NCBI GenBank assembly: GCA_905221605.1
Contig: CAJNDS010002208.1
Coordinates: 521,924 to 585,923, forward strand
Origin: Symbiodinium natans
Lineage: Eukaryota; Sar; Dinophyceae; Suessiales; Symbiodiniaceae
Reading direction: 5' to 3'
DNA length: 64,000 nt
This document shows, piece after piece, positions 21,800 through 31,995 of this stretch. A program made the position numbers and the translations under genes. The first letter of the stretch is position 1, and the number at the start of each line of letters is the position of its first letter. The notes under the pieces were generated by a model. The model was not told where the DNA came from. It did not search any database and saw only the letters and a program-made list of their open reading frames with translations.

Positions 21800-24620
21800 A
21801 TGTAAGCCGTATTAAGAGGTTTGAGCACTGCCGGGTTGCCAATGTCCATCAGGAACCATCGTCGCAAGTAGTAGCACGCTATAATGCCCTGGCAGCGAAC
21901 ATTGTTGTGCTCTGAAGCCTTTGAAATGAACAATGGAACTGTGTGCTACAGGCCCGTACCGCTACACAAAAACATACCAAAACCAGACAACGGGAAAGGA
22001 CAACCCATCGGCACAGAGCTGCACTTTGCTGCACTTGCTACAAGTGGCACATGATTCGCCTTCCTTCAAGCCCCGGGAAGGGAAAGAGGGGGCGGGAAGG
22101 AGGGAGGGCAGCCTTGTCAGACACCAACTTACCCTCGAGATACACGGCCGTGCTGAAATTGAGCGGAATGTCCTCGGTGCAGGCTGGGGTAGCTGGGTTT
22201 GGAGCTTGATCAGCTTGCAGAAGACAACCCCAATGACAGATTCGAAACGGTTACAAAGTTAGGAGATGCCCAATTGACCCCAACGACATCAGCTCAGAGC
22301 ATATGCGATCTTCGGCGGAGCGAGCCTTTCTTTAGCCAACCATCGCCCAGCGGAGGACTTTTCTAGATGCTCGCCATGCAATGCTTTCCATTCATGCTGA
22401 ACGTGCTGAACGGATCAGCCCATCGGTGCTGAGTGGCAAGTGCCCAGAAAAGAAGGCCCGACCAGAAAAACGCAGCCAGCAGCACACCGCCATAATCCTG
22501 CGCGATGGCTGTTGTGAGCCCAGCATCTTGCTCCGGTTGTCAAGACTGCAACGAGAACCACAAAACGACTCACCGGCAACTCGAAAGCGAAGTCTCCGGG
22601 CTGCGGATGTCGAAGTTCCAGGCGATCGACAGAGGCACAAGAATGGCATCCACCAGCCTGAGTTTGCACACTGAACATATCCCCCACTGAACATATATTG
22701 ACATATTTGCGAACCGACCTTAGCCCATCCTGGCCCTTCTTGGATATCCGTGCATCTCCCAGGGCCGAGCAGCAGCAAGAAGCCACTCAAGATGTCCCAG
22801 GAAACTCGGAACAGGCCACCAGGATGGAGGACGGTGTTCAGCACAGCCGCCTGATACAAAGAGACACCCAAGCACATCCAACTCCTTCGCAAGTTCAAAC
22901 TGGGCCGGCCGGATGCTCGGAGATTCGTCGGGACGCGCCCTTGTTCAGCAGAGATTGCCTCCCGGGTGGGGGGGGGAATGGAAGGAAGGGAAATGGGCGG
23001 AACCCTCCACTCGCATGCTTTCTGGCAACTGAGCAGGTCCTGTTGAGCGTCTCGTCGCCGGCTGAAGACGTGGACAGCTCCATCCACCGTCCATGCAGCC
23101 GCATCTCCTTCTCCTTTCAAGTTGGTGGCAGGTTGAGCTCTTTCAGAGGTCGACCAAAGATTCAGCTCTCACAGATGACTTTCTGCAAACTGAAACTACA
23201 GTGCCACCTTGATCGCCCCCATGAAGCCCGCATAGCGCCGGAAGACATTGTCTTGCATCAGGACTTCCTGCACAGCTCCCAGAGATATTCAGCATCGCTC
23301 TGCAATGGGATGCCTTCTGTATGGCACTTGTATGGCACTTGTATGGCCCACGCACTGAAAATCCTGCATGCGCCTAGCGCTACAGAATTGTTTTCTCTGA
23401 AGTCACCCCATGGAGAGTCTCAGCTCTTCGTAAATCGGCAATGTCGATCTAGGCCTGGTCCACCCGACTCTTCCGGTACTCTAGGAGGATGGCGGGCGGC
23501 CGGCCCGCGCCCGCAGCGGCCGGCTCCACCTTCAGGAAAGCAAGCTTCCACTTTGGGAGTGCAGTGACTTGTGGTGGAGCGCACTGGGACAAAAAAGCCG
23601 ACCTCACACTCCGCGTCCACTTTCTTGCTCGGCTTGGCATAAAGGACCTCCTGAGAGGAACAGGGTTTTCGGTGTATACAAAGCACAGTTTGGATGTGGA
23701 TAGCATACATCACGAGTCATGGTCCTGGCCTGCACGGTTACTGCGGACTGCAGGCGAGTCATCTTCTCATGAACGCCTTCGTGCATGTGGTTTCCATGCA
23801 AGGCACGAGCACGATGCATTGAAATAGATGCACTGCTTGCTTGCTCATCTTTGTAGAACCCATCAAGCAAATCCGGAAAAGCAACAGGGTGCCAAGCCTT
23901 CGAAGCAGCACTCAATCTCCAAGCGTAGCGCCTGGCAACAACATCAAAGACCACGAGCCGCAGCTTTCAATATTCTTCTCTTTCGCAACGACTTGCGATA
24001 ATCGAGGTCGCGAAGACTACCAAAAACAATACACCAGCCTGGCATGAAACAAAGCATTGGCAATGAGCGCAGATGCTGCTGCTGATGCTGCTGATGCTGC
24101 TGATGCTGATGATTAGGATACTGATGCCAACCAAAGATTGCCATTTGATGGACACCCACAAGACCCCAAACCCGAAACCCCAACACCAGAACCCCGAAGC
24201 CCTGAGCCCTTAAAGCCCTCCTCGAAGGCTGCATGGAGATCACTCTCCAGCTGTCCCGCCATAGCCACGGCCCAGAGTGGGATTCGTCGTGCGATTGCGG
24301 GGTTGTCGGGCGTTTGGCGCCCTGTGGGGCGATTCAAGCCTTAAGGCGTGCTTCAGGATATCTCTGGGAGCAGATACGACAATGACGATGAGGCTTACTT
24401 CGGGCTGCATGCAGCGGGGTTCTTTCTGGTTGGGAGCATTGCTGACTTTGGCTTGGGCCCAGCAAGCATGCCTCTTGACTCTGCTCTCTTCCTCTCTCTG
24501 TGAACCGTGAGAATGCAAAATCCCACTGGGATTGTCTACATGTACAGCGTCCCACAAAGTTGAACAAAGCAACGCGCTGGAGCGTGTTTCCATGCTGGGA
24601 GCTCTTAGGAGCGTTGGCGG
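21800..24620 (-). CDS. Candidate multi-exon host gene, PH-like and membrane segments
   Basis: Several protein-like minus-strand segments lie in order. Near 24,450-24,300: V-S-L-I-V-I-V-V-S-A-P-R-D. Near 24,290-24,190: L-E-S-D-L-H-A-A-F-E-E-G-F. Near 23,600-23,450: P-K-W-K-L-A-F-L-K-V-E-P, then A-I-L-L-E-Y-R-K, which resembles the first strands of a PH domain. Near 23,280-23,206: V-L-M-Q-D-N-V-F-R-R-Y-A-G-F-M. Near 22,545-22,380: V-L-L-A-A-F-F-W-S-G-L-L-F-W, a probable membrane helix. Near 22,190-22,130: L-N-F-S-T-A-V-Y-L-E before GTAAGT. Near 21,930-21,800: C-Y-Y-L-R-R-W-F-L-M. Frames differ, as for exons. Whether these form one gene is inference. Confidence 0.3.
24071..24113 (+). repeat. GCTGAT-type short tandem repeat
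   Basis: TGCTGCTGATGCTGCTGATG units repeat about four times with variation. Short and simple. Confidence 0.85.
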
Positions 24621-24629
24621 CCGCATCCT

Positions 24630-25289
24630 GGCCCGACCTCACGCCTCTATTTTTCCTACATCTGGGGTAGGCACACCTTGCTTAGGCTAAGAGCCACGTC
24701 CTTCCAGCCTCTGTGCATCCACGGAGCATTGCGCACGCTCGTAGTATGGTGGGGGGCAAACGAGGGTTGAAAGTCTGAGCGCGCGGCAAGACCTAGAGGC
24801 CACCACTGGGACATTCATTGAGGGTATCGCTTTAGGGGTTAGGTATCGCTTCCACACCAAATTGTTAATGTCCCGCTCTGCTGAGGGTGAGCGAGTATGG
24901 AGGAGGAGGCTGGGACACTGGAGGACGCTGGCGCGGCTTTCTTCCTGGAGTCTAAAGGATCTGCCTTGCAACCTAAGCACAGGTATAACCGACGCTTCAA
25001 GAAAGAATTGCAACGAATTGTAGAGCCAGGCCTAACAACCCCAGGTTGACTCCCACAACTCAGGAGCCTCTGAGCGCCAACGCAATGCGAGCGTCACCGG
25101 CCATAGGTCGGACCACATCCTCAAAGCCACGGCGTGGGAAAGCGCATGATCTGGCCAGAAAGGGCTCCGACACAATCCCCCAGAACTTGAAAGAATAAAG
25201 AAAAGAAAGACACGTACCCTAGTTGCGTGTAGTTGCCTAGTTGCCCTAGTAAAAGAGATCATCATCGAAGCTTACTTACCAGCGAAGTG
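24630..25289. other. No gene recognised
   Basis: No protein-like stretch or repeat found on either strand. Confidence 0.45.
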
Positions 25290-26800
25290 TCAAGTCGTCT
25301 TGCGAGGGCATTCTCGACGCTTCTTCCCCTGCATAGCCGCCGAAGTAGTCGCTATCTTCAAACCTGGAACGCGCCGGAACAACAGAGGCCTCTGGCCCCT
25401 GTGGGGAGACAAGCTGTTGCACGTCAGCCCTGCCTTCCAAAACCCGGGCTGTGGTCGGAAGACCTGGGCACTAGTGTCCAGAACCATCCCCAACCTGCTG
25501 GATTCGCGATGCACTACCTGTCTGCTGCCATGGAGCTCATCTTCTGGTGGGCGCCATTGATCATCAGTCGCCGACGTGCGACTTTGCGCTACGTGGTGCC
25601 TGCCCGGCCAAAACACGCTCATGATGATGAGAACGTCCGGGCACCATGCGCGGATTGAATGCAAAGCTGCTGTGTCATCTGCTGGAACATCAGCAATGAA
25701 TTCACAACCTCGCAAGCTGAAACGGATCGCTCTGCTTCTGTTGCTTGGCTCTTCGAACATGCCTATCCTATCACTTAGTGCAGGCAGGCCTGGCACTGCA
25801 AGATATGACAACACATCATCCATGCAAGCTCCCATGGTGGCTAAAGCACGTGCTCCTGGTTTGTGGCCAAGTGACGATCATCCCATGTGCACTCCATCGA
25901 ATCGAATCACGAACATTTGATGAAGGTGGTTGCGCACACTCGGTCGCCAGAAGCGGCCTTCGGCACACAGCTGGAACTGTTCAGCTGCACGGCTGCTTCA
26001 CCAAGGGCACATGATTGGCTCGACAAATTCCACCACGACGGACCTGGACTCCTTCGTTGGCACAATTGCACTGCAAACAAAACAAAACATTTGTGCACAA
26101 ACCATGTGCATGCACAATGAAAATGGCGTAAATCAATGCAAGGCTCCCGAAAGCTGACGAAAAGAAAGCAGGCAACCACCAATGCCATCAGTATGTACAT
26201 CATGCCTCTGCCATACACCGTGAAGTTTGATCCCGGAAACACAAAGCACGCCCGGCGCTGAAACTTTGTTCTGCAAAGATGCCATCGTTGCGTAAGTATG
26301 GGAAAGTTTGAAGGATCATGACCTTAGCCCGCAGATGGAGGGTCCTCCCAATTCCTCACTCGAATGGCTCCAACCACCTCCAGCCAGAGTTCGCAAACAT
26401 CGGCCAAGGTGCAAAAGCAATGACATCCAACAAAACGCCTCAGTGTGAATACAACCCACCGTCACGGCACGTGCTGCCAACAGCCACAAACCTAATCAAC
26501 CTGTGACTGTCTGTGATTTGTACGTAAAGCCATGGAACTTTCCGAGATCTCCACAACCGATGGAGATCGCCATCGCGGCGGCAGCGAAGCAACTAAAAAC
26601 AGCGCGGCTGCAAATAGCGCTGAAGAAACCAATCGAAGAGCACCTGCAAAAGGGATAGAAACAGCAAGGCAGACTGGGTTGACAAAATACAAACCACTGG
26701 TAAGAAACACAATACTAGTTGTCTCGTGCCTTGCCACCAACTGGCTGGACCCGTCGCATCGGCACAAGCTAAAATGACCTCATCCGCCATAACGAAGCAT
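25290..26800 (-). CDS. Candidate multi-exon gene, polytopic membrane protein
   Basis: Minus-strand segments with protein-like composition. Near 26,720-26,500: S-I-V-F-L-T-S-G-L-Y-F-V-N-P-V, then A-L-F-A-A-A-L-F-L-V-A, two likely membrane helices, then a hydrophilic tail. Near 26,240-26,130: G-R-G-M-M-Y-I-L-M-A-L-V-V-A-C-F-L-F, one more helix. Near 25,830-25,660: F-E-E-P-S-N-R-S-R-A-I-R-F-S-L-R-G. Near 25,560-25,510: I-N-G-A-H-Q-K-M-S-S-M-A-A-D. No family is recognised and splice sites were not proven. A TM-rich frame also appears at 26,790-26,600, so the true reading there is ambiguous. Confidence 0.3.
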
Positions 26801-27449
26801 CAGCTGTTTTCACGGATTGCTTGACTTACTTGCATTAACTTGCAGCCGCAATGCTGCAAACTGCGGGGCCAACATGGCCGCCTCAGCAGCCGCCGCTCGG
26901 AATGCTAATTCAAAGCCACCTTGCCAGGCTGGCAGCGGTTGTGCACCGACGAAACCCAGAATTTTGGCACCCGAAACATGATTTCACGTGTTTGGATACG
27001 GCGTGAGCGGCAAACCAAGCAAACCCAAGCTAGCCCAGAGCACAGCACGGACCGGTCGTAAAAGGATGTCGTGCGGTGCGTCTTCCAAAACCCGGGCCGC
27101 GGCCCAGTCACATTCAGTCATATAAGCTCGCCCTGTCAAACATTATGCAAAATCCCGGGGCCGTTTGAAGATTTTTTCTCGCGAGACCGGCCAATCATCA
27201 AGGTCGGAGGCCTAGCCTACTGCAACCGGACTCATTTTAAAGGCACTGGGTGTGACAAGACTGGGTGCCCCTGCCTATCCGAAACCATCCCCGGCAGCCG
27301 AGCATCCCAGCCATGCACAAGACCTCTCACACAACCCCAACAGGATTAGGATTGGCGACGGCCCGTACACGGAAGACAGAATGCGGATCGTGCATTTCAG
27401 CTGAAGGAGTAACGCAAGAGGACATCGAAAGGAGAACTTGCCACGAAAT
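26801..27449. other. No gene recognised
   Basis: No convincing exon. A 16-bp word, cttccaaaacccgggc, at 27,082-27,097 also occurs at 25,434-25,449. Confidence 0.4.
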
Positions 27450-28000
27450 CTCAAGAGAAGAGCAGCACATCGTTCTCGAAGTCAGTCTCGACGCTTGCCG
27501 TATTGTTTTTGTTGCGCCCTCCTTTGTCAGCCAAATCCGCCGTCTCAAAGAAGCCCGCCGGGTGCTCAGCGAGGTCGAGCACCGTCGCCAGGGGCTGCGT
27601 GTCAACCTGCCCTGGGAGGGGGCGCATTGTCTGTTCGCCGAACGTTGCCGCGCTGCACGGCAGCAGGCAACGCACTCCACCACCGGCGCGCCCAACCTTG
27701 GCCGGCAGCCGCTCGGAGGACGGGTGGCACGCGCTCAGTCGGATGAGGATGAGCCGCGCGGGTGGGTCTGCCACAAGCGGGAAAACGAGCGTCGCGTCAC
27801 AGCACAGGGTTTCGCCGCGCGTAAAGGACGATCAAGGCGCCGTCGCACAGCGGGCCGACCGCAAGCCGCGAAGTGGTGCGGGCGTGGGCAACCGGCAGGG
27901 GAGGCAAGGAGAGGCAGAACGCCGGGGAGAGGTGCACCAGGTCCGGCGTGAGCTCGGCAGCTGGGTGCACCGGATGGCACTGAGCCAAAACCCCGAATGT
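27450..28000 (-). mobile_element. Restriction-like-endonuclease retroelement fragment (second subfamily)
   Basis: The minus strand near 27,830-27,780 reads G-E-T-L-C-C-D-A-T-L-V-F-P-L, the endonuclease core (C-D-A-T-L-V-S-P-L type) found in the other copies. It is followed by an open stretch to 27,451 with no further recognisable motif. Upstream sequence to about 28,000 looks related but is frame-broken. A truncated relic. Confidence 0.6.
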
Positions 28001-28800
28001 GGGCCTGACTGGGACCGCAACATGGCTCGGCGTCCGGGGTCAAAGTCGGCAACATCGTCGTGTGTTCTCCAAAGGAGGTGTGCAGTGCGAGAACTGCACT
28101 ACATTGCCAGCCCGATCCCCCTATACCAGTGCTCGGTATTGAAACTTCAATCCTTTCTGTCAAGCAGATCAAAGCTGACTTGCACTATCACGCTGTGACC
28201 GTGGTCCTTTTTGCTGTTCGCGCGCATGAGCGGGCAAATTGGCACTCCTGTTCAACACTGGCTGGGCTGCTCGAAGCCGAGTGGGACAGTGCATGAGTTG
28301 GCAGAGATCGGGATGCTGCTCTTGGGGCTGCTGCTCAATGTTCCAGGAATCTCCTGGAAGATACTTTATGTGCAACGGTGCAGACGGGGGCTGCCCTGAT
28401 GCTCGGAGGTCAGTCGACAGGAATCTGCATGATGCTTGGAGTATCACTGGATGGGTTCGCGCATTAGGAGAGTTCCTGCGACACCTGGACGAGCGTTGAG
28501 AGAACCAGGGATGCGCGACCATGCACTTTTCCCTAGATAGTCTTGCCAACACGTCACTCATGGCTGCATGATTGTTTTGCTTTCTTTTTGGTTTGCCGTT
28601 CGGCGCCTTGCGTCTCTTCAACTAATTCCGCTTGTGGTCTGGTGTTGTTTATCGCTTCCGGGGTTGGTGCCTTAAGAAAAAACAGCCAACGTCTTGTGCT
28701 TGAAAGACTACGTGCATGATGGAAATTGCAGAACGTCCAGATGTCTCGGAGCTGATGCTACAACCAGGACTGCTTTTTCAATTTTCTGTATCTCGTTCCT
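28001..28800. other. No gene recognised
   Basis: The plus strand at 28,290-28,400 has a short hydrophobic segment (I-G-M-L-L-L-G-L-L-L-N-V) that may be chance. Nothing else supported. Confidence 0.35.
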
Positions 28801-28821
28801 GGCCCTCGGAGTTGGTGCCTT

Positions 28822-29160
28822 AAGCAAATACGGCGCGTGGTTGCTCCTGCTGTCCAGCGCTTCGCCGCGGGCGCAGTACTTCTTGCGAAACGTCCCGCCC
28901 GAGCTCGCCGCTGGCTACGCAGGCTCACACGACGATGAGGTCTAGTGCACCCTCCTCGAGATGTTGGGTGGCCTCGATCCTGGGGACGTCGCCGCCCGGG
29001 ACATCGCGTTCTTTGCCGGCGCGCTTGGGAGGCCTGGGGCCTGGGCCTGTTCGCTGCAGAGCGCGTCGCCCACGGCTGGTTGGAAAGGCCAGCCTGGCGA
29101 GCGTGTCAACAGAGCGCGGCCTGCGCCCGAACCAGTTGCTGCTCTTTGCACAGCACGCTG
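28822..29160 (+). mobile_element. Restriction-like-endonuclease retroelement fragment, post-RT region
   Basis: The plus strand reads S-P-R-A-Q-Y-F-L-R-N-V-P-P-E-L-A then S-H-D-D-E-V. This parallels A-P-R-A-N-Y-L-L-R-I-L-P-P-H-L-T and E-A-H-D-A-A-V of the near-complete copy on the opposite strand. It continues, with frame shifts, to G-L-G-L-F-A-A-E-R-V-A-H, matching G-L-G-L-R-S-A-T-S-D-R-F. Opposite orientation to the main copy. Confidence 0.7.
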
Positions 29161-29439
29161 GCCGACCAGGACGAGTGTTCGTTTTCAGCCAACCGCAAAA
29201 CCTAAGCGATCCAGAACACCCAACTCATGCATCAAAACGTCCCGAGGTATTGCGTAGCACCTCAAGATCTTCTGAAGCAAGGATATGCAAGGATGCCTGC
29301 ATGGCATGTGGACAGTAAGTTCGATCGCATGGACATTGCAGGTGAAAGTGCCATTAAGTTGGACCACTAAGAAAACGCCAAGCTGGACAATTTGCAAGAC
29401 CAACGGTCACACCTTCGCGATCCCATGCGCCAGAATACC

Positions 29440-29719
29440 GCGTCTGCCAAGAGGCCGGGGCACGCGTCGCGCGCAACGTGCGGTTGGCTGACATGAACCT
29501 GCTGACGCCGGTCCACGACGCCCGCCGCATCGAGATCGTCTGCAACGGCTTGACATTGTGGCACGGGGCCCAGTTAGCTGTTGACACCGCGCTCGTGTCC
29601 CCTCTCACTCGGGCCGGAGAGGTGCGGCCAGGGGCTGACGGCCATCCGCGCTGCGACGCAGCGGAAACGGCGTGACACCCACCCCGAACTGCAACGCGCC
29701 CGCCGTTGCCGATTGGTAC
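29440..29719 (+). mobile_element. Restriction-like-endonuclease retroelement fragment, nuclease domain
   Basis: The plus strand reads R-V-C-Q-E-A-G-A-R-V-A-R, then R-L-A-D-M-N-L, then L-W-H-G-A-Q-L-A-V-D-T-A-L-V. After a one-base frame change it reads H-P-E-L-Q-R-A-R-R-C-R-L-V. Each piece matches the main copy at 30.05-30.83 kb in order. It probably belongs to the same insertion as 28,822-29,160. It ends abruptly at about 29,719. Confidence 0.8.
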
Positions 29720-30053
29720 AAGGGAGGGGGTTATCACACATCAGGCCCTGAAAATACACATCACCCCAATGTGGACGCTCATGCAAAAAATTACCCATCA
29801 CGCGAGAGAGAATACACATCACAAGATACGAAACCCCAATGTGGACGCTATTTTTGGCTGTCAGCCACGGAGACCTCAAAATCCACCCGACCTCGCGGAC
29901 GCTTATGTTTCGGGCCATTTTTACATCAATCTGGCATACGTTTGGGCAGCAAATCCCGAAGGAGACGCGCGGTTTTTTTTTCTCGCGCCTTTTTACGTCC
30001 AAGCAAGAGGTCAAGCATCCGTCGGCGTGAGTCTACTGGTGGCCTACGGCTGG
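29720..30053. repeat. Spacer with repeated CCCCAATGTGGACGC words
   Basis: The word ccccaatgtggacgct occurs at 29,764-29,779 and 29,834-29,849. Each is near an AATACACATC word, and related words occur at 36.26-36.42 kb. No coding signal. It separates two inverted copies of the restriction-like-endonuclease family. Confidence 0.7.
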
Positions 30054-30860
30054 TCACGCGTCATCCCTCGAGTCTGCCAGGACCTCGTGTAGCTCTGGCA
30101 GGGGTCCCTCGCCGAGCTCAGCGGCAGGCGGCAACTCGAGGAGCGAGGCAGCGTAGGCGCGCTGGGATGCGACTGCCAGGAGCCCAGACCAGCGCGCGAT
30201 CCAGGCAACGATGGCAGAGGGCCTCAACTGCGCTGGGACGGTGGAGGCCCGGTGTCGCGCGAGGAGGCGCAGGAGTTGCACAGCTTCGGTGCCGAACCTG
30301 CCGCCAACCTCAAGCCCGACAACAACCAGGCGGCAGCGCCGCGCGCGCTCGAGCTCTGGATATGTCTGGTGCCGCTTGCGTCGGGCGGCGGCAGAGACGG
30401 CGGACCCTGGCTGGATGTCTGCGCGCGGGTGGGGCTCGCCGCGGCGCGTGAGGGGGCACACGATGGTGGCGTCCAGGGCGAGCTGAGAGCCATGCCACAA
30501 AGGCAGGCCATTGGCGACAACCTCTATGCGCCGCTCGTCCGAGACAGGCATATCGAGGTTCATGTCCGCAAGCCGGACGTGTCGGGCCACCCGGGCGCCG
30601 GCTTCACGACAGACCCGCGCGACGGCGTGCTCAAGGGGCAGCGCACGCGTGGCCAGGACCCCCGAGGTGGCGCAGGCAGAGCGGTGGTCACCGAGCGGGT
30701 CAAGCTCCCCATGGCAGCGGCATCTGCGCGGCGCGAGCGGGAGGGGAAGTCGCAGGCGGCGCAGCAGCAGAACCCGGTACTGCGCGCTGGGGATGGAGAG
30801 CTCGTCGCGAGTGGGAAGGACATTCAAGGCACGGGCGGCAAAGGGCCCGGCCTGCGATAG
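30054..30860 (-). pseudogene. RLE element: zinc cluster and PD-(D/E)XK-like endonuclease
   Basis: It has C-R-C-H-G-E-L-D-P-L-G-D-H-R-S-A-C, a Cys/His cluster, then R-V-C-R-E-A-G-A-R-V-A-R and L-W-H-G-S-Q-L-A-L-D-A-T-I-V (nuclease Asp). R-K-R-H-Q-T-Y-P-E-L, V-V-V-G-L-E-V-G-G-R-F and finally L-P-E-L-H-E-V-L-A-D-S-R complete the domain. The D...E-x-G pattern and the position after a CCHC-like cluster fit the restriction-like endonuclease that nicks target DNA in RLE elements. The true upstream reading joins from another frame near 30,870. Confidence 0.8.
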
Positions 30861-31995
30861 CAGCAGCGCTCGAGACGCAGGTCAGGAAGGTGCGTCTCGT
30901 AGGCACGCGCGTCGCAGGCGCGAGCAGCAAATCGCTGCCATCCCTTGAAGGGCCAGGGGTCACGGGGTGACGGGAGGTGTCTCCGCCGCCTTGGGGAAGG
31001 GGCGCAGTGGCCGCGCCGGTGCATACGGCTGCCCAGTCCGGAGTTTCGCAACCGAGCGCTCGCAAGTGCGTCTGTGTGAGGACGGCGGCAGCGGCACAGG
31101 GGAGGACTCGGTCGCCTGGGGCCTGGAGGGCGCCAAGCAGTCGGGCAGACGCAGCGGGGGCCCGGGTATGGATGACGGGCAAGGTGTCGCACCACGAGGC
31201 CCAATGCGCGGCGAAGCGGTCGGAGGTGGCAGAGCGGAGGCCAAGACCCCCAAACCGCTGCGCGAGCCGGGCGGTGCTCAGGCTGTGAGGTGGCAGGGGG
31301 GCGTCCCCGTGCTCAAGGAGCGTTGCCAGGCAGCGGGCGACTGCTGCATCATGCGCTTCCGCATACGTGGCCGTGAGGTGGGGGGGCAAGATGCGCAGCA
31401 GATAGTTTGCGCGCGGCGCGGCGCAGGACTGGAGCAAAAGCCAGGCAGCCTGCAAGTCGTCGAGGCTGGGCAGGCGCTGGAGGAGCCGGTCGTGGTCCTC
31501 GCGTTTCTGCTCGAGGTGCCTCGCGACAAAGGCGTCGTGCCCGAGGGGGGATCCGAGCACGGTGAGCCCTTGGCGTTCCGGCGGGAGAGACCAGTCCCCA
31601 ACCCAGACGGGCGCTGCCCCATCACCGCCGCTGAGGTCTGCGATGCCGCCGGGCTCCTCACCAGCGGCGTTCCAGATGCGCGTTTTGCCCTCATGGAGTC
31701 GGATCCGCGCGTGGTGCCACAGGGCGGCGGCAAGGGCGTCGTAGAGCGCGCGGACGCGCTCGGGGGCCGCGACTATGTAGACGTCATCAAGGAACGCGAA
31801 GATGGCCTCGCCATCGAGGAGTTGGCTCTGCAGGTCGGCAAGCGCAGGATGCTGCGCCAGGGAATAAAACGCAGGCATCAACGGATCGCCCTGTTCGCCG
31901 CCCTCGGCCTGAGAGACGTCATGCGCGCAGCCATCATCATCGTACCAGGTGTAGACGCTGGGGGTGGCATAGAACTGCCGCGCATAGGGCAGCAA
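30700..31995 (-). pseudogene. RLE element: RT motifs B-C and thumb (431 codons open)
   Basis: Continues RT in a new frame: Y-A-R-Q-F-Y-A-T-P-S, then Q-A-E-G-G-E-Q-G-D-P-L-M-P (motif B) and I-F-A-F-L-D-D-V-Y-I-V (motif C with the Asp pair intact). The helical thumb includes L-G-S-P-L-G-H-D-A-F-V, D-L-Q-A-A-W-L-L-L-Q-S-C, Y-L-L-R-I-L-P-P and R-F-G-G-L-G-L-R-S-A. Copies of these words recur in the fragments at 28.8, 38.7 and 39.3 kb. The last 60 residues read through a frame change near 30,960 and are spurious. Confidence 0.8.
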
